Assembly: GCA_947176485.1 (NCBI GenBank)
Contig: CAMWQS010000072.1
Span: forward strand, 1 to 8,029
DNA: 8,029 nt
Direction of reading: 5' to 3'
Source of the DNA: an uncultured Clostridia bacterium
GTDB lineage: Bacteria > Bacillota > Clostridia > Christensenellales > Borkfalkiaceae
Below are positions 1-6,656 of the stretch, one piece after another (the stretch's first letter is position 1; every line of letters starts with the position of its first letter). Under the pieces are notes generated by a model, which saw only the letters and a list, made by a program, of their open reading frames with translations, was not told the origin of the DNA and ran no database searches. A program made the translations under genes and the position numbers.

Positions 1-1526
1 ATACTACCATTGAGCGGCAAAAAGAGGTTGAAAACCTTGCCAAAAAATGCGAAGCAATGGTCGTTGTCGGCGGTCTTAACAGCAGCAACACGAACAAGTT
101 ATACGAGCTTGCCAAAAAGCATTGTAACAACGTTTTTAGGCTTTCCTCGGCGGAAAGTTTAGATATAAAAAAATTAATTAATTTTAAAAGTGTAGGTATT
201 GTTTCCGGGGCTTCGACTCCGAATGAGCAAACCCGGGAGGTTCTTTTAAAGATGGCAGAAAACACAGAAGTTAAGGCAACTAACCCCATGGACGAGGTTG
301 TTGCTAAAATGGACAGCGAATCGAAGTACAAGAAAGGTCAAATCGTTCACGCGACTATTTCACAAGCAACGAACGACGGACTTGAAGTGCTTCTTCCCAG
401 CGCGAAGAAGGAAGTTGCTTTGAGCAAGGACGAGCTTGACTGCGAAGTTTACAACTCGCTTGACTACCTTGCAAAAATAGGCGACCCTATCGATTTGATT
501 GTCGTTGGGCTTAATCCCCTGAAATTATCTCAGAAGATGATTAAGACCTTGCAGCAAGAGGAGGCTTTAAGCGCCGAAATCGAAGGCGGTAAAGAGTTTA
601 CCGTTGTCTGCACCGGTTCTAATAAGGGAGGTTTGGTAGCTCAATTCGGTACTTATTCTGTATTCGTTCCCGCTAAGGAAATTCGTCCCGGCTTCGTTAA
701 AGATTTAGCTAAGTACGAAGGCAAGACTTTAAGACTCCGCGCAATCGAAATCAAAAAGAACGGACATAAGAAAGAAATCATCGCTTCTCAACGCGTTATT
801 TTACAAGAAGAACGCGATGCTAAGGACGCTGCAAGACTTGCAAGCGAAGAAGAATTCTTTGCAAGCATCACCGTAGGTGATATAGTTGAAGGTAAGGTTG
901 AAAGAGCAACCAATTTCGGCGCGTTCGTATCCGTAAACGGCTTTGACTGCCTTGCACACATTTCCGATTTAAGCTGGACGGGCGTTGAAAACGTAACCGA
1001 CGTTCTTGAAATCGGCAAAACTTATCAGTTCATTATTTTGAAGATAGATAACGAACATAAGAAAGTTTCCATTGGTTACAAGCAGCTTCAACCTCAGCCT
1101 TGGGACTTGGCAGAAGGCAAGTATAACGTTGGTGACGTGGTTCACGGTAAGGTTGTAAGAATTGTTCCTTTCGGCGTATTCGTAGAAGTTGAAAAAGGAA
1201 TTGACGGTCTCGTTCACGTTTCACAAATCTCTCACGAGAGAATTGAAACTCCTTCAACCGTTTTAAACGTCGGCGACGAAGTAGACGCGAAAATCGTTGC
1301 AGTTGACTGTGAAGCAAGAAAGATGAACCTTTCAATTAAAGCACTTCTTCCCGAAGGCGAAAGAAGAAAGCCTCACGGTGAAGAAAACGGCGAGGAAGCA
1401 CCTAAGAAAGGTGGCCGCGCTCCCAGAAAGCCTGCTCACGATGACGAACTTTCTACTTGGAACGAAGGCAGCATTGGTGGAACTTCCATCGCAGACTTGC
1501 TTGCAAGCGCAAAAAACAATAAATAA
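1..1526 (+). CDS. IspH-ribosomal protein S1 fusion protein, 3' part (5' end outside window)
   Basis: The frame is open from base 3, so 507 residues are visible and the gene starts before the window; the ATG at 57 is internal. Visible residues 1-95 are the end of IspH, the [4Fe-4S] enzyme that reduces HMBPP to IPP and DMAPP in the MEP pathway. The TTIERQ segment normally follows the third cluster cysteine, which must lie just upstream. SSN at 27-29 and the serine of GAS (71) match the diphosphate-binding residues. Four S1 RNA-binding domains follow at about 109-180, 196-266, 289-362 and 374-450. The first two are degenerate. The last two carry the RNA-binding signature (NFGAF at 304-308, PFGVF at 389-393). 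A charged Gly/Pro-rich tail (451-507) ends in a short likely helix. This fusion is known from Clostridia, where it supplies both IspH and an S1-like protein. Whether the S1 part works on the ribosome is not shown by sequence. No frameshift is seen. Confidence 0.96.
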   Translation, partial: TTIERQKEVENLAKKCEAMVVVGGLNSSNTNKLYELAKKHCNNVFRLSSAESLDIKKLINFKSVGIVSGASTPNEQTREVLLKMAENTEVKATNPMDEVVAKMDSESKYKKGQIVHATISQATNDGLEVLLPSAKKEVALSKDELDCEVYNSLDYLAKIGDPIDLIVVGLNPLKLSQKMIKTLQQEEALSAEIEGGKEFTVVCTGSNKGGLVAQFGTYSVFVPAKEIRPGFVKDLAKYEGKTLRLRAIEIKKNGHKKEIIASQRVILQEERDAKDAARLASEEEFFASITVGDIVEGKVERATNFGAFVSVNGFDCLAHISDLSWTGVENVTDVLEIGKTYQFIILKIDNEHKKVSIGYKQLQPQPWDLAEGKYNVGDVVHGKVVRIVPFGVFVEVEKGIDGLVHVSQISHERIETPSTVLNVGDEVDAKIVAVDCEARKMNLSIKALLPEGERRKPHGEENGEEAPKKGGRAPRKPAHDDELSTWNEGSIGGTSIADLLASAKNNK

Positions 1527-1531
1527 TTAAT

Positions 1532-1561
1532 AAAAACTCCGCTTAACGGCGGAGTTTTTTT
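1532..1561 (+). terminator. Intrinsic terminator after the ispH-S1 gene
   Basis: A perfect GC-rich stem, CTCCGC (1537-1542) with GCGGAG (1549-1554), has a 6-base loop and is extended by A-T pairs on both sides. The downstream arm runs into an unbroken T tract. It begins 5 bases after the stop codon, so it ends the upstream transcription unit and separates it from htpG. Confidence 0.93.
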
Positions 1562-1574
1562 ATGTGATTTTTTC

Positions 1575-1603
1575 GTTTAGTTTTATATTTTCGGGTTTAT
1601 AAT
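1575..1603 (+). promoter_or_regulatory. Probable htpG promoter
   Basis: A perfect TATAAT -10 box lies at 1598-1603. The hexamer 17 bases upstream (GTTTAG, 1575-1580) is a poor match to TTGACA, and there is no TG extension. Transcription would start near 1610, giving a leader of about 19 bases that holds little besides the SD. The preceding terminator makes a promoter here likely. No CIRCE inverted repeat (the HrcA operator) is seen in 1562-1628, so HrcA control is not supported. Confidence 0.55.
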
Positions 1604-1616
1604 AAAGTGTTTATGC

Positions 1617-1623
1617 AAGGAGG
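1617..1623 (+). promoter_or_regulatory. Ribosome binding site of htpG
   Basis: AAGGAGG is a near-perfect complement of the 16S rRNA 3' end, 5 bases before the ATG at 1629. It fixes the htpG start and is the strongest SD in the window. Confidence 0.9.
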
Positions 1624-1628
1624 CACTT

Positions 1629-3452
1629 ATGAAAAGAGAAGGTAACATTAAAATTTCAAGCGAAAATATGATGCCCATAATCAAAAAATGGCTTTATTCC
1701 GATAAGGACATTTTTTTGAGAGAAATAGTTGCAAACGGCATCGACGCTATAACTAAGTTTAAAAAATTGGTAGGAATGGGTGAAGCGCAAGAAAGTGATG
1801 AGGAATATTGCGTTAAAATTTTCGTAGATAAAAAGGCGAAGACTTTGACCGTTGAAGACAGCGGCATCGGTATGACCGAAGAAGAAGTTGAAAGCTATAT
1901 CACCCAAATTGCATTTTCGGGTGCTTCGGACTTTATCAAAAAGTATGAAAGTGCGGGTCGCGACGGGATAATCGGACACTTCGGCTTAGGTTTCTATTCG
2001 GTTTATATGGTTTCGGAAAACGTTGAAATTTTCACTAAATCGTATAAAGATACGCCCGCCGTTCACTGGGAAAGTGACGGTAACGCAACTTACAGCATAG
2101 AAGAGTGTGATAGGAAGTCTCGCGGAACCAAGATTGTTATGCATATCGCCGCAGATGAAAAGGAGTTTCTTGACGAGAACAATATTAAAAATCTCGTAAG
2201 GAAGTATTGCTCGTTTATGCCCTTCAACGTATACGTTGACTATAAAGGCGACGGCAAGGACGAGCCTTTAAATTCTACTTTGCCCCTATACGCAAAGAAC
2301 CCTAAGGACTGCACCGACGAGGACTACAAAAAGTTTTATACGGATACCTTTATGGACTATAACGACCCCATCTTCTGGGTTCACCTTAACATGGATTATC
2401 CGTTCAAGCTTAAGGGAATTCTTTATTTCCCCAAAGTAAAAAACAAGTTGGAATTAGAGCGCGGTAAAGTAAAGCTTTATTGTAATCAAGTATTCATTGC
2501 CGACAACATAAAGGAAGTAATTCCCGAGTTTTTGATGCTGTTAAACGGCGTTATCGACTGCCCGGATATTCCTTTAAACGTATCGAGAAGCTTCCTTCAA
2601 AACGATAGGCAAGTTCAAAAAATCAGCAAGCATATTACTAAAAAAGTTGCGGATAAGTTGATTTCACTTTTCAAAAACGACAGAGAAAAGTTTGAAAACT
2701 GTTGGGAAGACGTTGCAAACTTCGTTAAATTCGGTTGTATAAAGGACAACGATTTCTACGACAAAGTAAAGGATATTATCATTTACAAGGACTTAAACGG
2801 CAGATTCTTGAACTTTAATGAGCTTTTGGGCGTAAAAGAAGACGCTGAAGCTGAGAATGAAGAAGAAAAGAAGGAAGTTAAACCGACAACCGTTTACTAC
2901 GTATCCGACGAAAAACAGCAGGCGCAATATATCAAGCTTTTTAAAAACGAAGGCTTGAACGCCATTTTGTGTGATAACTTTATTGACCCGCATTTCTTGA
3001 GCTATCTTGAATATAAGACCCCTGATAAAATCAAATTTATGCGCATTGACGCGGACGTGGATGGGGCGTTAAAGAGTGAAGACGGCGCGGAAGACAGTGT
3101 TATAATCGATATTTTCAAGAATGCGCTCGGCGACGAGAAATTGACCGTTAAAACCGAAAAACTTAAAAACGATGAAGTCCCTGCAATAATAGTAGTTGAC
3201 GAGTATATGCGCCGCTACACCGAAATGGGGCAATTCTACGGAATGAGCGGGGATGAATTAAATAAGACGGCTATAGTCAATACGGCAAGCCCCGTCGTTC
3301 AAAGGCTTAAAGAACTGAACGAAGAAAAGCAAAAATTCGTGGCGGGATATATATATTCGCTGGCACTTGCTTCGTTTAAAAAGCTTACTCCTGAAGAGCT
3401 TGAAAAATTCCAGAAAGACAGTATAACCTTGTTATCAAACTATATAATATGA
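1629..3452 (+). CDS. htpG: Hsp90-family molecular chaperone HtpG
   Basis: This is a full-length 607-residue cytosolic HtpG, a dimeric ATP-driven chaperone that remodels client proteins; the E. coli protein is about 624 residues. The N-terminal GHKL ATPase domain (about 1-205) shows the Bergerat-fold motifs. REIVANGIDA (31-40) carries the likely catalytic Glu32 and Mg-binding Asn36, DSGIGM (77-82) contacts adenine, GHFGLG (116-121) forms the ATP lid region, and GT (166-167) completes the site. The middle domain (about 230-490) has the IPLNVSR segment with Arg320, equivalent to the Arg that contacts the ATP gamma-phosphate. A short acidic linker (about 402-417) lies within it. The C-terminal dimerisation domain runs from about 500. 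As expected for bacteria, no MEEVD tail is present. The start is set by the AAGGAGG site, and terminators before and after the gene make it monocistronic. Nothing looks truncated. Confidence 0.98.
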   Translation: MKREGNIKISSENMMPIIKKWLYSDKDIFLREIVANGIDAITKFKKLVGMGEAQESDEEYCVKIFVDKKAKTLTVEDSGIGMTEEEVESYITQIAFSGASDFIKKYESAGRDGIIGHFGLGFYSVYMVSENVEIFTKSYKDTPAVHWESDGNATYSIEECDRKSRGTKIVMHIAADEKEFLDENNIKNLVRKYCSFMPFNVYVDYKGDGKDEPLNSTLPLYAKNPKDCTDEDYKKFYTDTFMDYNDPIFWVHLNMDYPFKLKGILYFPKVKNKLELERGKVKLYCNQVFIADNIKEVIPEFLMLLNGVIDCPDIPLNVSRSFLQNDRQVQKISKHITKKVADKLISLFKNDREKFENCWEDVANFVKFGCIKDNDFYDKVKDIIIYKDLNGRFLNFNELLGVKEDAEAENEEEKKEVKPTTVYYVSDEKQQAQYIKLFKNEGLNAILCDNFIDPHFLSYLEYKTPDKIKFMRIDADVDGALKSEDGAEDSVIIDIFKNALGDEKLTVKTEKLKNDEVPAIIVVDEYMRRYTEMGQFYGMSGDELNKTAIVNTASPVVQRLKELNEEKQKFVAGYIYSLALASFKKLTPEELEKFQKDSITLLSNYII

Positions 3453-3453
3453 T

Positions 3454-3490
3454 AAAAGTTGCTTCCGTAATTTTCGGGAGCAATTTTTAT
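3454..3490 (+). terminator. Intrinsic terminator after htpG
   Basis: A stem pairs GTTGCTTCCG (3458-3467) with CGGGAGCAAT (3475-3484) around a 7-base loop. It has two G-T wobbles and is extended by four A-T pairs into a run of T. It starts just after the htpG stop and insulates the glg operon from htpG readthrough. Confidence 0.9.
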
Positions 3491-3521
3491 TAAATTTTTT
3501 ACCATTTTTTTCAAATCAGTC

Positions 3522-3550
3522 TTGAAAATGAAATATCTTTGTGGTAAAAT
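3522..3550 (+). promoter_or_regulatory. Housekeeping-type promoter of the glgBCDA operon
   Basis: TTGAAA (-35, 3522-3527) and TAAAAT (-10, 3545-3550) are separated by 17 bases, the optimal spacing. A TG at 3542-3543 gives an extended -10. Each hexamer has one mismatch to the vegetative sigma consensus. Transcription should start near 3557, only about 3 bases before the first ATG of the glgB frame. No clear operator palindrome is seen around it. It is the only strong promoter I see for the four glg genes. Confidence 0.82.
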
Positions 3551-3568
3551 AAATAGGGTATGATAGTC

Positions 3569-3574
3569 GGTGGA
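3569..3574 (+). promoter_or_regulatory. Probable ribosome binding site for a TTG start of glgB
   Basis: GGTGGA can pair with the anti-SD in its GGTG register (the end of AAGGAGGTGA). That places the SD core about 7 bases before the TTG at 3578. The alternative ATG at 3560 has only AGGG one base upstream and would lie at the very 5' end of the predicted mRNA. Confidence 0.5.
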
Positions 3575-3577
3575 AAT

Positions 3578-5419
3578 TTGGCTGATAGGCTGAGAAATTT
3601 TCATAGCGGAAACGAATTTAAATCCTATGAAATTTTCGGCTGCCATAAAGCTAAAAACGGCGCTTATTCCTTCCGTGTATGGGCACCCCACGCGAAAGAA
3701 GTTGCACTACGCTTGATTTCAGACGGTGAAGAAAAGCAACACTTAATGCAAAAGTGCACAGACGACGAAAGCTTTGAAACGGAAGTACCTGCAAAAGAGG
3801 GTGATAAGTATTTTTACCTCATTTCTACCTCCGACGGAAGACAGATTGAAAAGGCCGACCCTTACGCTTTCAAAAGCGACTTGCCCGCAACCTTTTACTC
3901 GGTAGTGTGCGATATCCCAACGCCATCTTCATACGAACGGCTTTTCAGCGCTTGTGAAAAAGACAAGCCTATGAATGTTTACGAAGTAAACCTTTTAAGC
4001 TGGAAAAAGCATCCCGACAATTCATATTTTACCTACAGCGAGCTTACGGAAGAGTTAGTTCCTTACGTCAAGGAAATGGGATATACCCACGTTGAGTTTA
4101 TGCCCGTTACGGAATTTCCGTTTGACGGCTCGTGGGGGTATCAGGTTACGGGATACTTTTCCATAACTTCACGGCTCGGTACGCCGCAAGATTTTCAAAA
4201 ACTCGTAGACGCTTTCCATGCGGAGGGTATAAAGGTTATACTTGACTGGGTTCCCGCGCACTTCCCGAAAGACGAGTGGGGGCTTTACGAATTTGACGGG
4301 CAGCCGCTGTACGAGTGTCCATTGTGGGACAGAATGGAGCACGGCGGTTGGGGCACGAGAAGGTTTGACTTCGGCAGACCAGAAATAGACAGCTTCTTAA
4401 TTTCAAGCGCGTACTTTCTGTTTGATATTTACCGCGTGGACGGGCTGAGAGTTGACGCCGTTGCGTCAATGCTATATTTGGACTATGACCGTGCAGTCGG
4501 CGATTTCACTCCAAATATTTACGGTGACAGCCGCAATTTAGAGGGAATTGAGTTTATTAAAAAATTCAACTCCGCAATTAAACGGAATTTTGTCGGCGCC
4601 TTGACCTTTGCTGAGGAGTCGACGGCTTTCCCCAAGGTTACTGCAAGTACTGAAAACGGCGGGTTAGGTTTCGATTATAAGTGGAATATGGGCTGGATGA
4701 ACGACGTGCTTTTCTATTGTCGGCAAGACCCGTATTTCAGAAGCTATCACCACAATAAGCTTACTTTTTCACTCGTTTACGCCTTTTCCGAGAACTTCAT
4801 TTTGCCGCTTTCACATGACGAAGTAGTCCACGTTAAAGGCTCTATCGTCAACAAAATGAGCGGTAGCTACGAAGATAAATTTGCCGGTGAACGGATTTTG
4901 CTTGCCTTTATGTATGCTCACCCGGGTAAAAAACTCAATTTTATGGGTTACGAGGTGGCGCAGTTTAAAGAGTGGGACTATAACGCGGGGCTTGATTTGT
5001 TTCTTGCCGACGAATTCCCCTTGCATAATAAGATGCGTGAATTCGTCAAAACCTTGAACTTTTTCTATAAAGAAAACAAACCTTTATATGAAATCGACGA
5101 CGGGTGGAATGGGTTTGAGTGGTTAGTCGTTGACGACAATTATCACAACGTTTTAGCCTTTTCAAGATATTCAAAGAGCGGTGAAAGCGTAACTTGCGTA
5201 ATTAATTTTTCGGGAGTGGAGCTGCCGCAATATCAAATTGGTATTGATAAGGGTAAGTACCGTGTAGTTTTGAACACAGACGATATCGTTTTCGGCGGTA
5301 CGGGAAAGTTAAAAAAGAAAGTATTTTCAACGGTAAAAGAGCAACGAGGCAATAAGGACTATTCGATTAAAATCGATATTCCTAAGCTAACTTGCGTTTA
5401 TTTAATAAAAGAAAAATAA
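3578..5419 (+). CDS. glgB: 1,4-alpha-glucan branching enzyme GlgB (GH13)
   Basis: GlgB cuts alpha-1,4 glucan chains and rejoins the fragment by an alpha-1,6 bond, creating glycogen branches. Counted from TTG 3578 (613 residues), a CBM48 domain (about 18-105, with YSFRVWAPHA) is followed by the GH13 barrel. The four conserved regions are DWVPAH (Asp223, His228), GLRVDAV (nucleophile Asp293), FAEEST (acid/base Glu346) and LSHDEVVH (His413, Asp414). A C-terminal beta domain starts near 510. This is the short type lacking the extra N1 module of the 728-residue E. coli enzyme. After HDEVVH, Val419 replaces the Gly I would expect. The first in-frame ATG is at 3560, six codons upstream. I prefer the TTG because the predicted transcript begins near 3557 and the TTG has a usable SD; the ATG cannot be excluded. 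It is the first gene of the glg operon, 20 bases before glgC. Confidence 0.95.
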   Translation: MADRLRNFHSGNEFKSYEIFGCHKAKNGAYSFRVWAPHAKEVALRLISDGEEKQHLMQKCTDDESFETEVPAKEGDKYFYLISTSDGRQIEKADPYAFKSDLPATFYSVVCDIPTPSSYERLFSACEKDKPMNVYEVNLLSWKKHPDNSYFTYSELTEELVPYVKEMGYTHVEFMPVTEFPFDGSWGYQVTGYFSITSRLGTPQDFQKLVDAFHAEGIKVILDWVPAHFPKDEWGLYEFDGQPLYECPLWDRMEHGGWGTRRFDFGRPEIDSFLISSAYFLFDIYRVDGLRVDAVASMLYLDYDRAVGDFTPNIYGDSRNLEGIEFIKKFNSAIKRNFVGALTFAEESTAFPKVTASTENGGLGFDYKWNMGWMNDVLFYCRQDPYFRSYHHNKLTFSLVYAFSENFILPLSHDEVVHVKGSIVNKMSGSYEDKFAGERILLAFMYAHPGKKLNFMGYEVAQFKEWDYNAGLDLFLADEFPLHNKMREFVKTLNFFYKENKPLYEIDDGWNGFEWLVVDDNYHNVLAFSRYSKSGESVTCVINFSGVELPQYQIGIDKGKYRVVLNTDDIVFGGTGKLKKKVFSTVKEQRGNKDYSIKIDIPKLTCVYLIKEK

Positions 5420-5426
5420 ATTTTTT

Positions 5427-5432
5427 GGGGGA
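5427..5432 (+). promoter_or_regulatory. Ribosome binding site of glgC
   Basis: GGGGGA lies 7 bases before the ATG at 5440 and decides the start. A longer frame opening at a TTG (5392) inside the end of glgB would add 16 residues that do not belong to the family's N-terminus. The G-run, rather than AGGAGG, recurs before glgA. Confidence 0.8.
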
Positions 5433-5439
5433 ATTAGCG

Positions 5440-6642
5440 ATGCTAAGAAAAAAAGAGTGCGTTGCAATGTTGCTTGCAGGCGGTCAAGGTTCAAGACTTT
5501 ACGCTTTAACCAGCAATATTGCAAAACCTGCAGTTTCATTTGGCGCAAAGTACAGAATTATCGACTTTCCGCTTTCAAACTGCATAAATTCGGGTATAGA
5601 TACCGTAGGCGTTTTAACGCAGTATCAGCCTCTCGTTCTCAACGAGTACGTCGGTAACGGGCAGCCTTGGGATTTGGACAGAACCTTCGGTGGCGTCCAT
5701 ATCCTGTCGCCTTACGAAGCAAAGACGGATACTTCGTGGTATAAGGGCACGGCAAACGCAATTTATCAGAACATAAGATTTATGAAGATGTACGACCCCG
5801 AGTACGTTCTTATTCTTTCGGGCGACCACATCTATAAAATGGATTACGACAAGATGCTTGCTGCGCACAAGGCGGCAAAGGCAGACTGCACTATCGCGTG
5901 TATGCAAGTGCCTTTGAAGGAAGCGTCCAGATTCGGTATTTTAAACACGAACAAGGACGGCACAATATACGAGTTTGAAGAAAAGCCCGCTAAACCTAAA
6001 AGCGATTTGGCTTCAATGGGCATCTATATTTTCACGGCGGAAAAGCTGTTTAAATATCTTGAGCTTGATAATCAAGACCCTAATTCGGATAAGGACTTCG
6101 GCAAGAACGTTCTTCCCGCCATGCTTAAAGCAGGGGAGAAAATGTATTCTTACCGTTTCGAAGGATATTGGAAGGACGTCGGCACGATAAGCTCTCTTTG
6201 GGAAGCTAATATGGACTTATTGGGCGTTGTGCCTAACTTCGAGCTTTCCGAAAACGACAGAGTTATCCATTCAAAGAGCCCGCTTGCTCCGCCCGCATTT
6301 ATCGAAGGCGAGGTTATCAATTCTATCGTTGCAACAGGTGGCGAGATAGAGGGTAAAATCGTTAATTCCGTTATAGGCACTAACTGCGTCGTAGAGAAGG
6401 GCGCAGAAGTAGTTGACAGCGTGCTTATGGGTAACACCATCGTAAAGGCAGGCGCAAAAGTCAATTACGCCATTATTGACGAAGACGTAGTTATCGGCGA
6501 AAAGGCGGTAATCGGCGCACCTATTGAGGAAGCGTCGAAGGTTGAAGGTAAAACTTCGGGAATAACCGTCCTTGGCAGAGGTGTGAACGTTTCCAAAAAC
6601 GGCAAGGTTCCCGCCGGTGAAATATTGGATAAAAACGTGTAA
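5440..6642 (+). CDS. glgC: Glucose-1-phosphate adenylyltransferase GlgC (ADP-glucose pyrophosphorylase)
   Basis: GlgC makes ADP-glucose and pyrophosphate from ATP and glucose-1-phosphate, the committed and usually regulated step of glycogen synthesis. The protein has 400 residues. An N-terminal nucleotidyltransferase domain has the pyrophosphorylase loop GGQGSRL (14-20), the metal/catalytic aspartate in SGDHIYK (Asp129), the glucose-1-phosphate lysine in EEKPA (Lys182), and WKDVGT with Asp246. A C-terminal left-handed beta-helix (about 285-400) shows hexapeptide-type repeats. All catalytic residues are present, unlike in GlgD downstream. The position of E. coli Lys39, the fructose-1,6-bisphosphate activator site, is Asn26 (TSNIAKPAV), and the E. 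coli N-terminal extension is missing. Both fit Firmicutes enzymes that depend on GlgD rather than that effector (family knowledge). The gene follows glgB by 20 bases and precedes glgD by 14, so the genes are surely co-transcribed. Confidence 0.97.
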   Translation: MLRKKECVAMLLAGGQGSRLYALTSNIAKPAVSFGAKYRIIDFPLSNCINSGIDTVGVLTQYQPLVLNEYVGNGQPWDLDRTFGGVHILSPYEAKTDTSWYKGTANAIYQNIRFMKMYDPEYVLILSGDHIYKMDYDKMLAAHKAAKADCTIACMQVPLKEASRFGILNTNKDGTIYEFEEKPAKPKSDLASMGIYIFTAEKLFKYLELDNQDPNSDKDFGKNVLPAMLKAGEKMYSYRFEGYWKDVGTISSLWEANMDLLGVVPNFELSENDRVIHSKSPLAPPAFIEGEVINSIVATGGEIEGKIVNSVIGTNCVVEKGAEVVDSVLMGNTIVKAGAKVNYAIIDEDVVIGEKAVIGAPIEEASKVEGKTSGITVLGRGVNVSKNGKVPAGEILDKNV

Positions 6643-6656
6643 GGGAGGAAAGAATA

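Noticed and set aside
57..59. ATG at 57 as the start of the first gene
   Set aside because: The frame is open back to the window edge and encodes IspH sequence (TTIERQ onward) before this Met, and there is no SD.
1562..1628. CIRCE/HrcA operator upstream of htpG
   Set aside because: I looked for the TTAGCACTC-N9-GAGTGCTAA inverted repeat and found nothing similar.
3440..3691. Minus-strand frame between htpG and glgB
   Set aside because: It runs through the htpG terminator and the glgB promoter and start, has no SD or recognisable motif, and is probably chance in AT-rich DNA.
5392..5439. Upstream TTG start for glgC, overlapping the glgB end by 28 bases
   Set aside because: The extra 16 residues do not resemble the family N-terminus, and GGGGGA is correctly placed for the ATG at 5440.
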